A program made the translations under genes and the position numbers. A DNA stretch of 64,000 nt. Origin: Spirochaetales bacterium. GTDB lineage: Bacteria; Spirochaetota; Spirochaetia; DSM-2461. This document shows, in pieces, positions 34,479 through 43,253 of the stretch; position 1 is the stretch's first letter, and each line of letters opens with the position of its first letter. Below the pieces are notes generated by a model. The model did not search any database, was not told where the DNA came from, and was given only the letters and a program-made list of their open reading frames with translations. The stretch spans positions 1 through 64,000 of the forward strand of contig JAFGXR010000108.1 of NCBI GenBank assembly GCA_016936555.1. Reading direction: 5' to 3'.

Positions 34479-34512
34479 TTTCCCGGTACCCGATAAAAGG
34501 GAACCGGGAAAA
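34479..34512. repeat. Hairpin downstream of GH38
   Basis: TTTCCCGGTaCCC and GGGaACCGGGAAA form a 12-pair stem with one A-A mismatch and loop GATAAAA. No T-run follows, so termination would depend on the stem only. The remainder up to 34595 is AT-rich without recognisable genes. Confidence 0.5.
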
Positions 34513-34595
34513 TCCATAAGAAATAGTTGTGTAATAAGCAATATTGTTGCGCATTAAGTCTGAATAGTATAGAATCCTGTGTATAAAATAAGTCA

Positions 34596-34704
34596 GGGGC
34601 TGTTGCAAAAGTCGAATAATTCCATTCTGTCCCTCAACCCCGATCCTTCTCCCAGTGGGAGAAGCCGGGCGAGGGGTGTGAAGATGGACTTTTGCAACAG
34701 CTCC
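34596..34704. mobile_element. 109-bp MITE-like element
   Basis: Ends GGGGCTGTTGCAAAAGTC (34596-34613) and GACTTTTGCAACAGCTCC (34687-34704) are inverted repeats with one mismatch over 18 bp. The interior is non-coding, with a CTTCTCCCAGTGGGAGAAG hairpin. The same end sequence flanks the transposase remnant near 28831-28848, so this is likely a non-autonomous derivative of that family. It ends 19 bp before the chemoreceptor start codon. No clear target-site duplication was seen. Confidence 0.72.
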
Positions 34705-34723
34705 ATTGAAACAGGAAAACCCA

Positions 34724-36322
34724 ATGACCCTTTCAGAAATCTACAGCGACGCTCCCTACGAAATCCGACTGAAGGCCCCCATACTGCAGATAAGCGGCTT
34801 TATTGTTGTTTTTCTGCTGGCGGCTCTGGCGGTCAATTCCTTTTATCAGGGGAATATCGTAGCGGCCCTGTTCACACTGCCCATGATGATTCTGCTTGTC
34901 TCCGCAGTCATACTTGTCCGACAGGGAAAATACTCTCTGGCGGGGAACCTTACGAGTTACAGTCTTACGGTCATAATCATCCTTATGAACAGTATTGAGG
35001 TGATCAGGACAGAGCAGTCTATGGCTTCACGGGCTGTTATCAGTATCCTTCTGGTCATACTCTCTCTTATTTTCAGCAGAACCCGGCGGGATATGTATGT
35101 CATCACATCACTGCTGGTTGCCGATCATATCAGGACGATTATTATTGGTCTCCTCTTTAAGCAGTTCACCTCCCATACGGTAGCTGTGGGGCAGCAGATC
35201 ATTGCCAATACGCTTTATCTCCTCATCGCTATTGTTCTTCTGAATCTGCTCCGCAGCATTTTTGACCGTGTCCTCAAAGACGCCGCGGAGAAAATGAAGG
35301 AGAGCGAGGAGAGGAGCGCCTATATGAGGGAGCTCGTCCGGGATTCGACCAATCAGCTGTCGGAAGCTCAGGGAATGACCGAGCAGGCTGATGATACCGC
35401 CTCCTCGATTATACAGATTGATAAGAATATCAAATCCCTGAAGGATCAGGCCGGTTATCTGAGCCGTCAGTATGACACATCCAGAAGCTCCCTGTCTGAA
35501 ATCAACAGCAGCCTTGCCGGGCTTGTGGGGATCGCCGAAGAGCAGTCCGCCAATATAACTGAAACCAGCGCGGCGCTGGAGGAAATGGTGGCATCCATCA
35601 AAAGTTCCTCCATGATCATAGAAAAACGGCAGGAGACGGTTAAGGAGCTGAGAAAGAAAGCTGAAAGTGGTTCAGACGTCGTCAAAAAAACAGTTTTGTC
35701 CTTTGACAATGTTTCGAAGCAGATTGAAAGCATCAAGGGGATGACGAAGATTATTACGGAAATCAGCAGTCAGACCAATTTGCTGGCCATGAATGCCGCT
35801 ATTGAAGCGGCTCATGCGGGAGATCGGGGCCGCGGATTTGCCGTTGTCGCCGGCGAAGTGAGGAAACTGGCCGAATCCAGTTCGGAAAATGCGAAACACA
35901 TTTCCGGCTCACTGGGTGATCTTGTCAAAGCCATTGAAGCAATGGGGGCCAATATGCAGGATACCGGTTCGGCTTTTTCTTCGATCAGTTCGGAAGTCGG
36001 GCAGGTCGACAGGGCTATGGATGAAATCAACCTCAATATTCATGAACTGAGCCGCGGCAGCGAGGAAATCCTCATTGCCACCGTCAGGATGAACGACCTG
36101 ACCTCGCAGGTCAATGAATCTCTGGATTCCGTATCGGCTAACGAACGGAACGTGACAGACAATGTGGATGAGCTGGGGAATTTTATCGGCCTGCTGAAAG
36201 GCGGATTGTTGGAGATCGGCGAAGGGACGGCCCATATAACCGGGGCCATGGAGAAACTGGCGGCCATTGCCTCGAGGCTGAACAATTATACCAGGGAGCT
36301 GAACGACAAAATGCTGCGCTGA
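34724..36322 (+). CDS. Methyl-accepting chemotaxis protein without periplasmic domain
   Basis: About 532 aa. Up to six closely spaced transmembrane helices (residues about 14-175) replace the usual periplasmic sensor. A cytoplasmic methyl-accepting domain follows with the hairpin tip [20 protein letters not shown] and [16 protein letters not shown]. No HAMP domain is obvious. It may sense membrane state or cytoplasmic/transport cues. ATG at 34724 is preferred (AGGA upstream); a TTG at 34706 is in frame. The MITE-like element ends 19 bp upstream, so its promoter may lie beyond or inside that element. It is convergent with a second receptor gene. Confidence 0.9.
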   Translation: MTLSEIYSDAPYEIRLKAPILQISGFIVVFLLAALAVNSFYQGNIVAALFTLPMMILLVSAVILVRQGKYSLAGNLTSYSLTVIIILMNSIEVIRTEQSMASRAVISILLVILSLIFSRTRRDMYVITSLLVADHIRTIIIGLLFKQFTSHTVAVGQQIIANTLYLLIAIVLLNLLRSIFDRVLKDAAEKMKESEERSAYMRELVRDSTNQLSEAQGMTEQADDTASSIIQIDKNIKSLKDQAGYLSRQYDTSRSSLSEINSSLAGLVGIAEEQSANITETSAALEEMVASIKSSSMIIEKRQETVKELRKKAESGSDVVKKTVLSFDNVSKQIESIKGMTKIITEISSQTNLLAMNAAIEAAHAGDRGRGFAVVAGEVRKLAESSSENAKHISGSLGDLVKAIEAMGANMQDTGSAFSSISSEVGQVDRAMDEINLNIHELSRGSEEILIATVRMNDLTSQVNESLDSVSANERNVTDNVDELGNFIGLLKGGLLEIGEGTAHITGAMEKLAAIASRLNNYTRELNDKMLR

Positions 36323-36391
36323 TTATTCAAGCCCTATGTATCTGTCATGAATGGCGCTTATGGTTCCGTTCTTTATACCGTCGAAACCCGG

Positions 36392-38278
36392 CTAATCTCC
36401 TTTTGTCCTGAAGTGGCTGAGGACTTTGAGAAGTCCTTTCAACGCCCTGTCAGTCCGGGTATTGTTGTCTTCCATATCTCCGGAAAGATTGGAAAGCTCC
36501 GTCGCCCTGTCATCAATGCCGGAAATCAATTCTTTCAGGCTTTCGCTGATATCGCGCATGTTGACAACGGCGGCGAGGATTTCCCTGTTTCCGATGCGCA
36601 TTTCCTGGGATCCTGTTATAACCTGGGAACTCAGCTCTTCAAGGCGTTTGAAAGAGTTGTCTAGATTGCTGCCGAATTCCTTGATCGACGACATGAAATC
36701 GCCTACTTCCCCGATACTGGCCTTTACGGAGGAAACCGTATCGCTGATGGCGGAAAAAGAGTCCTGAAGAAGCGAGGATTCATCTCCCAGGATTTCAATG
36801 AGGGATAGTGTATTATTCAGGTTGCTCCCGATATTCTTCGATTGCACCGTGGCTGTTTCGGCCAGTTTGCGGATTTCATCGGCGACGACGGCAAAACCTT
36901 TGCCCGCGTCTCCCGCATGGGCGGCTTCGATAGCCGCGTTCATGGCCAGGAGGTTCGTCTGGCTGGCCACGTTGGCTATAAGGTTGTTGGCGTCGATCAG
37001 GTTTGCGCTGCTGCTTAAGATATTTCTGATGTTATCTGCCATGGCCTCGAGTTTTTCCCTGCCTTCGTTGAACACGGTGACCAGTTCCGATGTATCTTCC
37101 AGGCTCTGTTCAGTCAAATCGGTTAATTTAAGGTTTGCTTCCCCAATCTGGCTATTGGCGGAGGAGGAGTCGCTGATTGTCCGGCTCTGGTCCGAAATGG
37201 TGTCTCCCAGGGCGTCTATGTTTCTGGCCAGCTGTTCAATGGCGGCGGTGGTTTCCACAATATTGCTGTTGTACCCCGTCATTTCTTCGACGGATATTTT
37301 GACGCTCTTATGTATCTCTGAAACGGAAGAGGCAACATTGCTGATATCGCTGTTCAGCTGTTCCTTGTTTTCGGAGAGAGTGCCTGCGTAATCCCTGATA
37401 TTTGTCAGACCGGAATTCAGGCTGCTTATCAGATGATTCGTCATCAATCCCAGCCGGCCCAGTTCATCGGTGGTATAAACCGATACTTCCGAGGAGAAAT
37501 CACCTTTGCTGGCGCTGCGGAACTCTCCGATCATCTGATCAATGGGAGATACGATAAGACTGACGATTCTGAAAAGGAGAGTAATAAAGCCGGCAATGGC
37601 AACCAGTCCGGCGAGAAAGTAGACAGGGAAATCCCCTAAAGGCAATGTCCGGCCGATGTCCCTGGAGATGGATGTGATAATGCCCAGAAGAACGAACATG
37701 AGAACGGTTCCCAGTGAAATGATCATGACCAGCCCTAGTATTTTCATTTTCGCGGAGAAAATCTCTTTTTCATTGGTACTGTGTTCTCTGTAAAAGGCAT
37801 CGAAGTGATTGATGGGAACAATAACCAGCGGAGCGCTGACCATGAAAGAATAGGCCAGGACCAGGAGCGCTCCGAAAATCAGGGCATGGGGAAAGTAATT
37901 ACCCAGAACAAAATAGACGAGAAAAGTTCCCTGTATGGATTCCTGCAGGGTCACTACGAGAAAGGTTGCTATGATCGTGTAGCCTGCTTTTCTGAAATAC
38001 TTTTCCGAATCGTCGGAAGAAATACCTCTGGAGATGTAGTTTTTCAGAAATACACGGCGTATAAGCAGGATTTCGCTTCCCATTATGGCTATATGAAGCA
38101 GGGTTACAGGGTTTTTCAGTAAAGCGAAGAACTGTTCTGCTGTGACTATACTGGTGAGGATGAGAAAAGGAGAGAGCAGCAGCAGAGGAAAAACCAGTAT
38201 TGAAAAATTGACCAGAAAAAAAGATCTTAATAGCGGTTTCATATTCGCCTTCGTTAATTTTTCGCGATTGATGTTCAT
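36392..38278 (-). CDS. Methyl-accepting chemotaxis protein with multi-helix membrane domain and HAMP
   Basis: 628 aa. About six transmembrane helices (residues about 15-245), a HAMP domain ([20 protein letters not shown]) and a long methyl-accepting domain with [20 protein letters not shown] and [25 protein letters not shown] stands before the ATG. It faces the receptor at 34724. Large membrane sensor domains of this kind occur in adenylate-cyclase or histidine-kinase sensors of unknown ligand. Gene placement suggests chemotaxis towards glycan products, but that is inference. Confidence 0.92.
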   Translation of the reverse strand: MNINREKLTKANMKPLLRSFFLVNFSILVFPLLLLSPFLILTSIVTAEQFFALLKNPVTLLHIAIMGSEILLIRRVFLKNYISRGISSDDSEKYFRKAGYTIIATFLVVTLQESIQGTFLVYFVLGNYFPHALIFGALLVLAYSFMVSAPLVIVPINHFDAFYREHSTNEKEIFSAKMKILGLVMIISLGTVLMFVLLGIITSISRDIGRTLPLGDFPVYFLAGLVAIAGFITLLFRIVSLIVSPIDQMIGEFRSASKGDFSSEVSVYTTDELGRLGLMTNHLISSLNSGLTNIRDYAGTLSENKEQLNSDISNVASSVSEIHKSVKISVEEMTGYNSNIVETTAAIEQLARNIDALGDTISDQSRTISDSSSANSQIGEANLKLTDLTEQSLEDTSELVTVFNEGREKLEAMADNIRNILSSSANLIDANNLIANVASQTNLLAMNAAIEAAHAGDAGKGFAVVADEIRKLAETATVQSKNIGSNLNNTLSLIEILGDESSLLQDSFSAISDTVSSVKASIGEVGDFMSSIKEFGSNLDNSFKRLEELSSQVITGSQEMRIGNREILAAVVNMRDISESLKELISGIDDRATELSNLSGDMEDNNTRTDRALKGLLKVLSHFRTKGD

Positions 38279-38303
38279 TGGGATATCCTCCGGAGTATTA
38301 TTA

Positions 38304-38333
38304 ACTATAATCTGTTGTTTATAGTTGTTGCAA
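38304..38333 (-). promoter_or_regulatory. Promoter of the leftward chemoreceptor gene
   Basis: Minus strand TTGCAA (38328-38333), 18-nt spacer, TATAGT (38304-38309), 25 bp before the start codon at 38278. No regulon operator is present. Confidence 0.55.
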
Positions 38334-38425
38334 CATCACCGGACATTTAAGATATAAATCTTTTTGCTGAAGAAATTGCAGGGAAAGCCGGCTATCATAC
38401 TTCGTCAATGGTACGGGTTTTAAGG

Positions 38426-38458
38426 GGAAAAAAAGGCTGCCGGAGCGTCGGCAGCCTT
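38426..38458 (-). terminator. Terminator of the AraR-like regulator gene
   Basis: Minus strand AAGGCTGCCG-ACGCTC-CGGCAGCCTT, a perfect 10-bp stem followed by TTTTTCCCC. It lies 26 bp after the regulator stop codon. Confidence 0.92.
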
Positions 38459-38484
38459 GTCATTTAAAACAGAGCAGGACTGGA

Positions 38485-39594
38485 TCAGGTGGATTTTCTG
38501 ATGATCATCTGGGTGGGAATCAGGACTTCTCTCTCCGGTTTGCGGGGATCTTCCTCTCCGATTCTATCCAGGATGAACCGGGCGGCCTGTCCCCCGATCT
38601 CGTCCCGGGCCTGCTGTACCGTCGACAGTTCTACGAAGGGCAGCGAGGCGGACTGGATATTGTCGAAGCCGGCTACCGCCACATCATCAGGTATCTCATA
38701 TCCGTTTTTCTTCAGGAACTGAATGACGCCGATCGCCAGAAAGTCATTGATGCAGAAAATGGCTGTCGGATGGTCATCCATGCTCATAATTCTCCTGATG
38801 ATTTCAAGTTCCTCATCTTCGTATTGCGGTATGGATTGTGTTTCCTGACCGGGTTTGTGTTCAACTTCGATGGCGACAAGGGGAAAAAGGCCCGAGTTTT
38901 TCATGGCATCTTCATAGCCTTTGATACGCTCGTTGACACTGCTCGGCCGGCTTTTTGTCGTCACGCAGCATATTCGTTTGTGGCCTTTACCGAGAAGATA
39001 GCTGACTATATCGAATGCTCCCTGATGGTTATTGGCCCCGACAAAATCGGATTTTATCGTTGAGAGCTTCCGGTCCAGAACCACAACGGGTAGATTTTCC
39101 GGGATGATTTCTGTTATATGAACGGTATTGTTCGATTCATCAATGGGGAAGAGTATGATCCCCAGAACCTGTTCATCTCTCATTCTTTTAAGCTGGCTTT
39201 CTTCGATAGCCGGATCGCCTTCGCTATGGCCGAGAAGCATCCCGTAGCCGTTCTGATGAAGATGGGACTCTATCCCCCTGATTATATCCAGAACAAAGGG
39301 GTCCTGCAGATAGGGAACCAGAACCCCTATCAACTGAGAAGTTTTGCTGGTGTAGGCTTTTGTGACGAATGTTCCCTTCCCCTGAATCCGTTTCAGGAGA
39401 CCTTCATTGACCAGAATGTCGAGAGCCTGTCTGACGGTGCCCCGACTGACTTTCAGCTTGTCGGCTATATCTACTTCCGGTTCGATTTTTTCATTTTCCT
39501 TTATCTCTCCGGTTTTTATCTTGCTTCGAAGGACATCGGCCAGCTGTTCATATAAAGGTAGTGGGGAGTTGTGATCTAATATTAATGTGTCCAT
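38485..39594 (-). CDS. AraR-like transcriptional repressor (GntR winged helix + LacI-type sugar sensor)
   Basis: 369 aa from ATG at 39594; the frame is open further upstream but that part is not protein-like. Residues about 8-75 form a GntR-type winged helix (PLPLYEQLADVLRSKIKTGE, VSRGTVRQALDILVNEGLLK). About 85-365 form a LacI/GalR-type periplasmic-binding-like domain (IGVLVPYLQDPFVLDIIRGI, VAGFDNIQSASLPFVELSTV). This order is that of Bacillus AraR, which binds a TGTAC/GTACA palindrome and is released by L-arabinose. The seven TGTATATACA-type sites in this window are its probable targets. Its inducer may be mannose or a derived sugar, unknown from sequence. Confidence 0.9.
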   Translation of the reverse strand: MDTLILDHNSPLPLYEQLADVLRSKIKTGEIKENEKIEPEVDIADKLKVSRGTVRQALDILVNEGLLKRIQGKGTFVTKAYTSKTSQLIGVLVPYLQDPFVLDIIRGIESHLHQNGYGMLLGHSEGDPAIEESQLKRMRDEQVLGIILFPIDESNNTVHITEIIPENLPVVVLDRKLSTIKSDFVGANNHQGAFDIVSYLLGKGHKRICCVTTKSRPSSVNERIKGYEDAMKNSGLFPLVAIEVEHKPGQETQSIPQYEDEELEIIRRIMSMDDHPTAIFCINDFLAIGVIQFLKKNGYEIPDDVAVAGFDNIQSASLPFVELSTVQQARDEIGGQAARFILDRIGEEDPRKPEREVLIPTQMIIRKST

Positions 39595-39614
39595 GCTTAT
39601 CAGGATAATCAATT

Positions 39615-39630
39615 TGTATGGATATGTACA
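39615..39630 (-). promoter_or_regulatory. Possible autoregulatory site of the repressor
   Basis: TGTATGGATATGTACA carries TGTA and TACA halves spaced wider than in the other sites, 21 bp upstream of the repressor start codon. A minus-strand -35 TTGACA lies at 39661-39666. The match is weak. Confidence 0.35.
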
Positions 39631-39702
39631 GCTGTTTTTAGAATAAATGATCAGTTGTTTTGTCAATAAGTACTGTGCAAGTGTAATAAAATAATAATCA
39701 AA

Positions 39703-39741
39703 TTGACAAATGTACCTTTTAGGTATAGCGTTGTATATACA
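39703..39741 (+). promoter_or_regulatory. Promoter with AraR-like operator (site B)
   Basis: TTGACA (39703-39708), a poor -10 (TATAGC or TAGCGT near 39724-39731), then perfect TGTATATACA (39732-39741). -35 to operator is 29 nt, as at site A. It drives the operon 39764-46460 and lies divergent from the repressor gene. Confidence 0.77.
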
Positions 39742-39763
39742 TAAATGAAAATTGGAGGAATTC

Positions 39764-40504
39764 ATGAAAAAGATACTTTTTCTTTTAGCGGTCGCGGGTT
39801 TGGCTATCTCCTGTGTAACAACGGGCGGCGGGTCTCCTGCCGCTGTCGATGAGAAAAATACTGTCGCCGTAAAAGAGGAACCGGCAAAAGAGATTGTACC
39901 GGGAACCGGTGAGGTTATTTTTAAGCTGGATCTTGAAGATCCCGCCATCGACGATCTTCTCGCGCCCTATGGAACCCTTGAGCCTTTCAACAGGATGGAG
40001 ATATTTGATAACAAAATCGAATTCGAAGGTTCCAACGGCTGGGAGGCATTCGGTTTCTTCCTGAACAGGGAGTTTGATCTCTCGGAAGGGCCGATTCTCG
40101 TTTCCATGGATGTTCTGAGAAACGCCAGTAATGAGCACAGCCAGATCGCGCTGTATTTTGTCAACCAGTATCTGGTCGACGGCGATCCCTGGACTCAGGG
40201 GGATTTTATCCGGGTTATGCAGAATTCTCTCAACACATCAACCCTCGTGGAACAGTCGAATGTGGACCAGCGGGGTGTTGGTATCGTGAAAATGGAAAAA
40301 CCGGGGCTCTGGAATATGGGAGAGAGTTACAGGCTCGGACTCGGTCTCGACGGATCGAAATTCAAAGTCTTTATCAACGATGTTCTTGTCGGCCAGGGGG
40401 ATTATGATATTCCTTTGAAAACGGGTTATCTCCATTTTATCGACTACAATTCCCTTGAAGGCGATGTGGATTATATCTCTGACTTTACTGTAGAGCGCTT
40501 CTGA
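39764..40504 (+). CDS. Lipoprotein with concanavalin-like jellyroll, function unknown
   Basis: About 246 aa. The lipobox is LAISC, followed by a short low-complexity linker. About residues 50-246 form one beta-rich domain with EAFGFFLNREFDLSEGP, FKVFINDVLVGQGDYDI and DYISDFTVERF, similar to LamG/concanavalin-type glucanase folds, without an evident catalytic pair. It is probably a carbohydrate-binding surface protein. GGAGGA stands 5 nt before the ATG at 39764. First gene of an operator-controlled operon, with a terminator hairpin right after it. Confidence 0.72.
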   Translation: MKKILFLLAVAGLAISCVTTGGGSPAAVDEKNTVAVKEEPAKEIVPGTGEVIFKLDLEDPAIDDLLAPYGTLEPFNRMEIFDNKIEFEGSNGWEAFGFFLNREFDLSEGPILVSMDVLRNASNEHSQIALYFVNQYLVDGDPWTQGDFIRVMQNSLNTSTLVEQSNVDQRGVGIVKMEKPGLWNMGESYRLGLGLDGSKFKVFINDVLVGQGDYDIPLKTGYLHFIDYNSLEGDVDYISDFTVERF

Positions 40505-40511
40505 TTTATGC

Positions 40512-40553
40512 GGGGCTGCCGATAGGTGTGATCTTCTGCAGCCTCTTTTTTTT
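40512..40553 (+). terminator. Terminator between lipoprotein and hydrolase in one operon
   Basis: GGGGCTGC (40512-40519) pairs with GCAGCCTC (40538-40545), followed by eight T. The ribosome site GGAGAGG of the hydrolase gene comes straight after. No second promoter is obvious, so downstream expression probably depends on read-through. Confidence 0.8.
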
Positions 40554-40567
40554 GTACGGAGAGGAAA

Positions 40568-43246
40568 ATGTTCCGAAAAATTTTAATCATGATTCTGTTT
40601 ATCCCCCTGCTGTACAGCTGTATGTCCAGCGGAAATCCGGCAGAAGATATTGCCAATGTTGTTAAAAGCGAAGCCGCGGAACCGGTATGGCAGGAAGCTG
40701 AAGCCGAAGCGGTATTTCTCGATCCGGCCCGCCCTTTCGAAGGTGCCCCGGAAGCAGTCCTGTCCGGTAAAGTTCTTTTTTCCGGGGACTCGGGAGCTGT
40801 GGACAGGACCCTTTTCAGTCTTGTGAATATGCAGTCGATATATGATCAGGGAGAACCGGTTACCCAGCTGATTCTGGAAAGCCTCAACCTAGAAGGCTCC
40901 ATGCAGAGGGTCTCCACATCGCCCCATCTCTTTGAATCTGAAAATGATAATAACGATCCCTTTGACATAAACTGGGAGGGATTCGATACAGATAAACTTA
41001 TCAACTCTGTCAATTATAAACCGGAAGAAATGATTGATAAGATCATTGAAGGGGGGATGGAGCCGGTTCTTTTACTGGCTTACAATATGCCCTGGCTTGC
41101 AGCTGACGGTTCTCTGACGGGGAGCCCTGAATCTGCGGATGAGTGGGCGGAAATGGCCAGTGCGGCGCTCTATTATCTCAATAAAGATAAAAAGAGAATC
41201 CGCTATATCGAGATATGGAATGAACCGGACGGGAATTATTATAAAGGTTCCCCTTCCGATTTTTTCGAGTTGTTCAATACCGTGGCCGGGAGGATTCATA
41301 GGGATCATCCCGGGGTTCTCGTCGGCGGGCCCGCCGCTATCAATTATACAGGTAACTGGTCGCTGAATTTCATCAGAAACTGCGGTGATTCGATGGATTA
41401 TTTTATTTATCATTCCTATAACGAAACCGTCGAATTTCTGACTGAACGTCTGGACAGAATGTATCAGTATATAAAGGATACGACCGGCCGGAACGATATC
41501 TTTATCATGATAACGGAATCGGACAATTATCAGCTTCACGGCGGGGATAAACTCGAATATCTGATAAGGCGCCAGATCGCCCTGCAGGACCGGAAGGGTT
41601 TTCTCGAAGGTTTTCATCATTTTCAGGCGGCCGGTTATGATGAAGGGGAGAGCCGTTTCGGTATCGCCTATCTCAAAGGGAATCTCGTTGAAGATAATTA
41701 TTGGCCTTACTGGCTTTTCCGGGATCTTGAAGGTGAAAGGGGATCCGTTCAGTGGGATGACGCCGCTGAAGCCGGAAAAATCCTGACCATCGCTTCCGAA
41801 TCGGCTGATTCGGTCAATGCCCTGGTATATGTTCCGTCGGAATATGAAAAGAAACGTGTCGATCTGGAGCTGGAGCTGCCGGTTCCCGCAGGGTTTGAAA
41901 AGGGGGTTCTGACTGTTTCAACAGCGGGGCCGGCCTATAAAGGGGTCCTGTCCTCCCGGGTCGTGACCGGCGGAGAGCCTCTCCGGGTGAAACTCGAAGC
42001 CGTGCCGGGCACAGCGTACTCGGTAACCGTAAAAGCGGAAAACAGCAGGGATCTTGTCTGGGGCAAGCTGCTTCTCGACCGCTCTGAAGGGCTTGTCGGA
42101 GAGACCATTGAGGCTAAAGTCCGGGTCATGAATACGAGCGCTTCGGAGCTTTCGGTGAAAAGCCTTCTTGTGGGGATTCCCCAGAAATGGAAATACCGGG
42201 TGACCGGAGGAAACAGTTCTTTCACATTTCTTCCGGGGCAGACGGCGGAAATCACATTCGAAATTGACGCTTCATCACCGACACCCCGGGGGGGCTCGGC
42301 TGTCTACGCCTATTTCAGCGTGAAAAAACCGGGAGAAAGGAATGCCAAACAGGCATCTCTTCCCGCAACTGTAGAAATGCTTTCTCCGGTTCTCATAGAG
42401 CCGAAGCCCGGAAGACTCAATGTTTCCGACGGTTATAAAACCGATTACGCCGTTGAGTTCGTCAATACTTTCAGCGCGGCCATTTCCGGTGTTGTTTCCC
42501 TGAATATGCCGGAAGGTGTTGAAGTGGGCCATAACGATATCGAGGTGGAGATTCCCGTAGGCGAATCCCTGGTGGTCCGCTGGCCCCTGAAGGTTTCTTC
42601 GGCGCCGGAGGGAGAATCGGCCGGTACCGTCCGCTTCGATTATGAGGGAATCCTTTTTGAGGAAAATATCACTGTGGTGAAAGGATCTTTCCCCGTAGGC
42701 AGGAACAGCGTGCCCGTCGATCTGGATGAGTATTATAATGCCGACGGCGTAACATTCAGTCCCGATTTTGACGATTACACCCAGTTCGGCGGTCCCTTTA
42801 CCATGGCCGGCAGATTTATGCCTCTCAGCGGCGCCAATAATTTCGCAGGTATCGATTTTATCATACCCGATATGAGCCGCGGCAAAATGAATCTTGTGGG
42901 CGGGAGAGGACAGGAAATATCTGTCAATCCCGGGAACTACCGCGGACTGGCCATTCTGACCACCACAGTCAACAGCAATAAAAGCGAAATACTGACCCTG
43001 AAATACAGCGACGGTTCAACGGAAGCACTGGACGTGAAATTGACGGACTGGTGCGTCAATCCTAAATTCGGAGAGACAGTAGTGATGAAAGCTCCATACA
43101 GACATATTACGACCGGGGTGCTGGAAGATGCGTCTCCCCAGCTTTTTTATCTGGAGTTTCCCGTAGACCGGGCCAGGAAGCTGGAAGCCGTGATTATGCC
43201 TGATAACCGCGAGCTGTTTATTATGTCGCTGTCGCTGATCAAGTAG
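40568..43246 (+). CDS. Exported clan GH-A glycoside hydrolase lipoprotein (GH39-like), second copy
   Basis: 892 aa. Lipobox LLYSC. A TIM barrel with EIWNEPDGNYYK (acid/base Glu) and IMITESDNYQ (likely nucleophile), then beta-sandwich modules and a C-terminal jellyroll with TDWCVNPKFGETVVMKAPYR and HITTGVLED. The whole length aligns by eye with 8253-10928, so this is a duplicated surface enzyme. It could attack the backbone or side chains of a mannose-rich polymer. Sits between a lipoprotein and a secreted GH172 in the operon from operator site B. Confidence 0.82.
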   Translation: MFRKILIMILFIPLLYSCMSSGNPAEDIANVVKSEAAEPVWQEAEAEAVFLDPARPFEGAPEAVLSGKVLFSGDSGAVDRTLFSLVNMQSIYDQGEPVTQLILESLNLEGSMQRVSTSPHLFESENDNNDPFDINWEGFDTDKLINSVNYKPEEMIDKIIEGGMEPVLLLAYNMPWLAADGSLTGSPESADEWAEMASAALYYLNKDKKRIRYIEIWNEPDGNYYKGSPSDFFELFNTVAGRIHRDHPGVLVGGPAAINYTGNWSLNFIRNCGDSMDYFIYHSYNETVEFLTERLDRMYQYIKDTTGRNDIFIMITESDNYQLHGGDKLEYLIRRQIALQDRKGFLEGFHHFQAAGYDEGESRFGIAYLKGNLVEDNYWPYWLFRDLEGERGSVQWDDAAEAGKILTIASESADSVNALVYVPSEYEKKRVDLELELPVPAGFEKGVLTVSTAGPAYKGVLSSRVVTGGEPLRVKLEAVPGTAYSVTVKAENSRDLVWGKLLLDRSEGLVGETIEAKVRVMNTSASELSVKSLLVGIPQKWKYRVTGGNSSFTFLPGQTAEITFEIDASSPTPRGGSAVYAYFSVKKPGERNAKQASLPATVEMLSPVLIEPKPGRLNVSDGYKTDYAVEFVNTFSAAISGVVSLNMPEGVEVGHNDIEVEIPVGESLVVRWPLKVSSAPEGESAGTVRFDYEGILFEENITVVKGSFPVGRNSVPVDLDEYYNADGVTFSPDFDDYTQFGGPFTMAGRFMPLSGANNFAGIDFIIPDMSRGKMNLVGGRGQEISVNPGNYRGLAILTTTVNSNKSEILTLKYSDGSTEALDVKLTDWCVNPKFGETVVMKAPYRHITTGVLEDASPQLFYLEFPVDRARKLEAVIMPDNRELFIMSLSLIK

Positions 43247-43253
43247 AACGATA

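Noticed and set aside
39595-39948. N-terminal extension of the AraR-like regulator
   Set aside because: The extra about 118 residues are not protein-like and would run through the operator and promoter of the divergent operon; the GntR domain starts right after ATG 39594.
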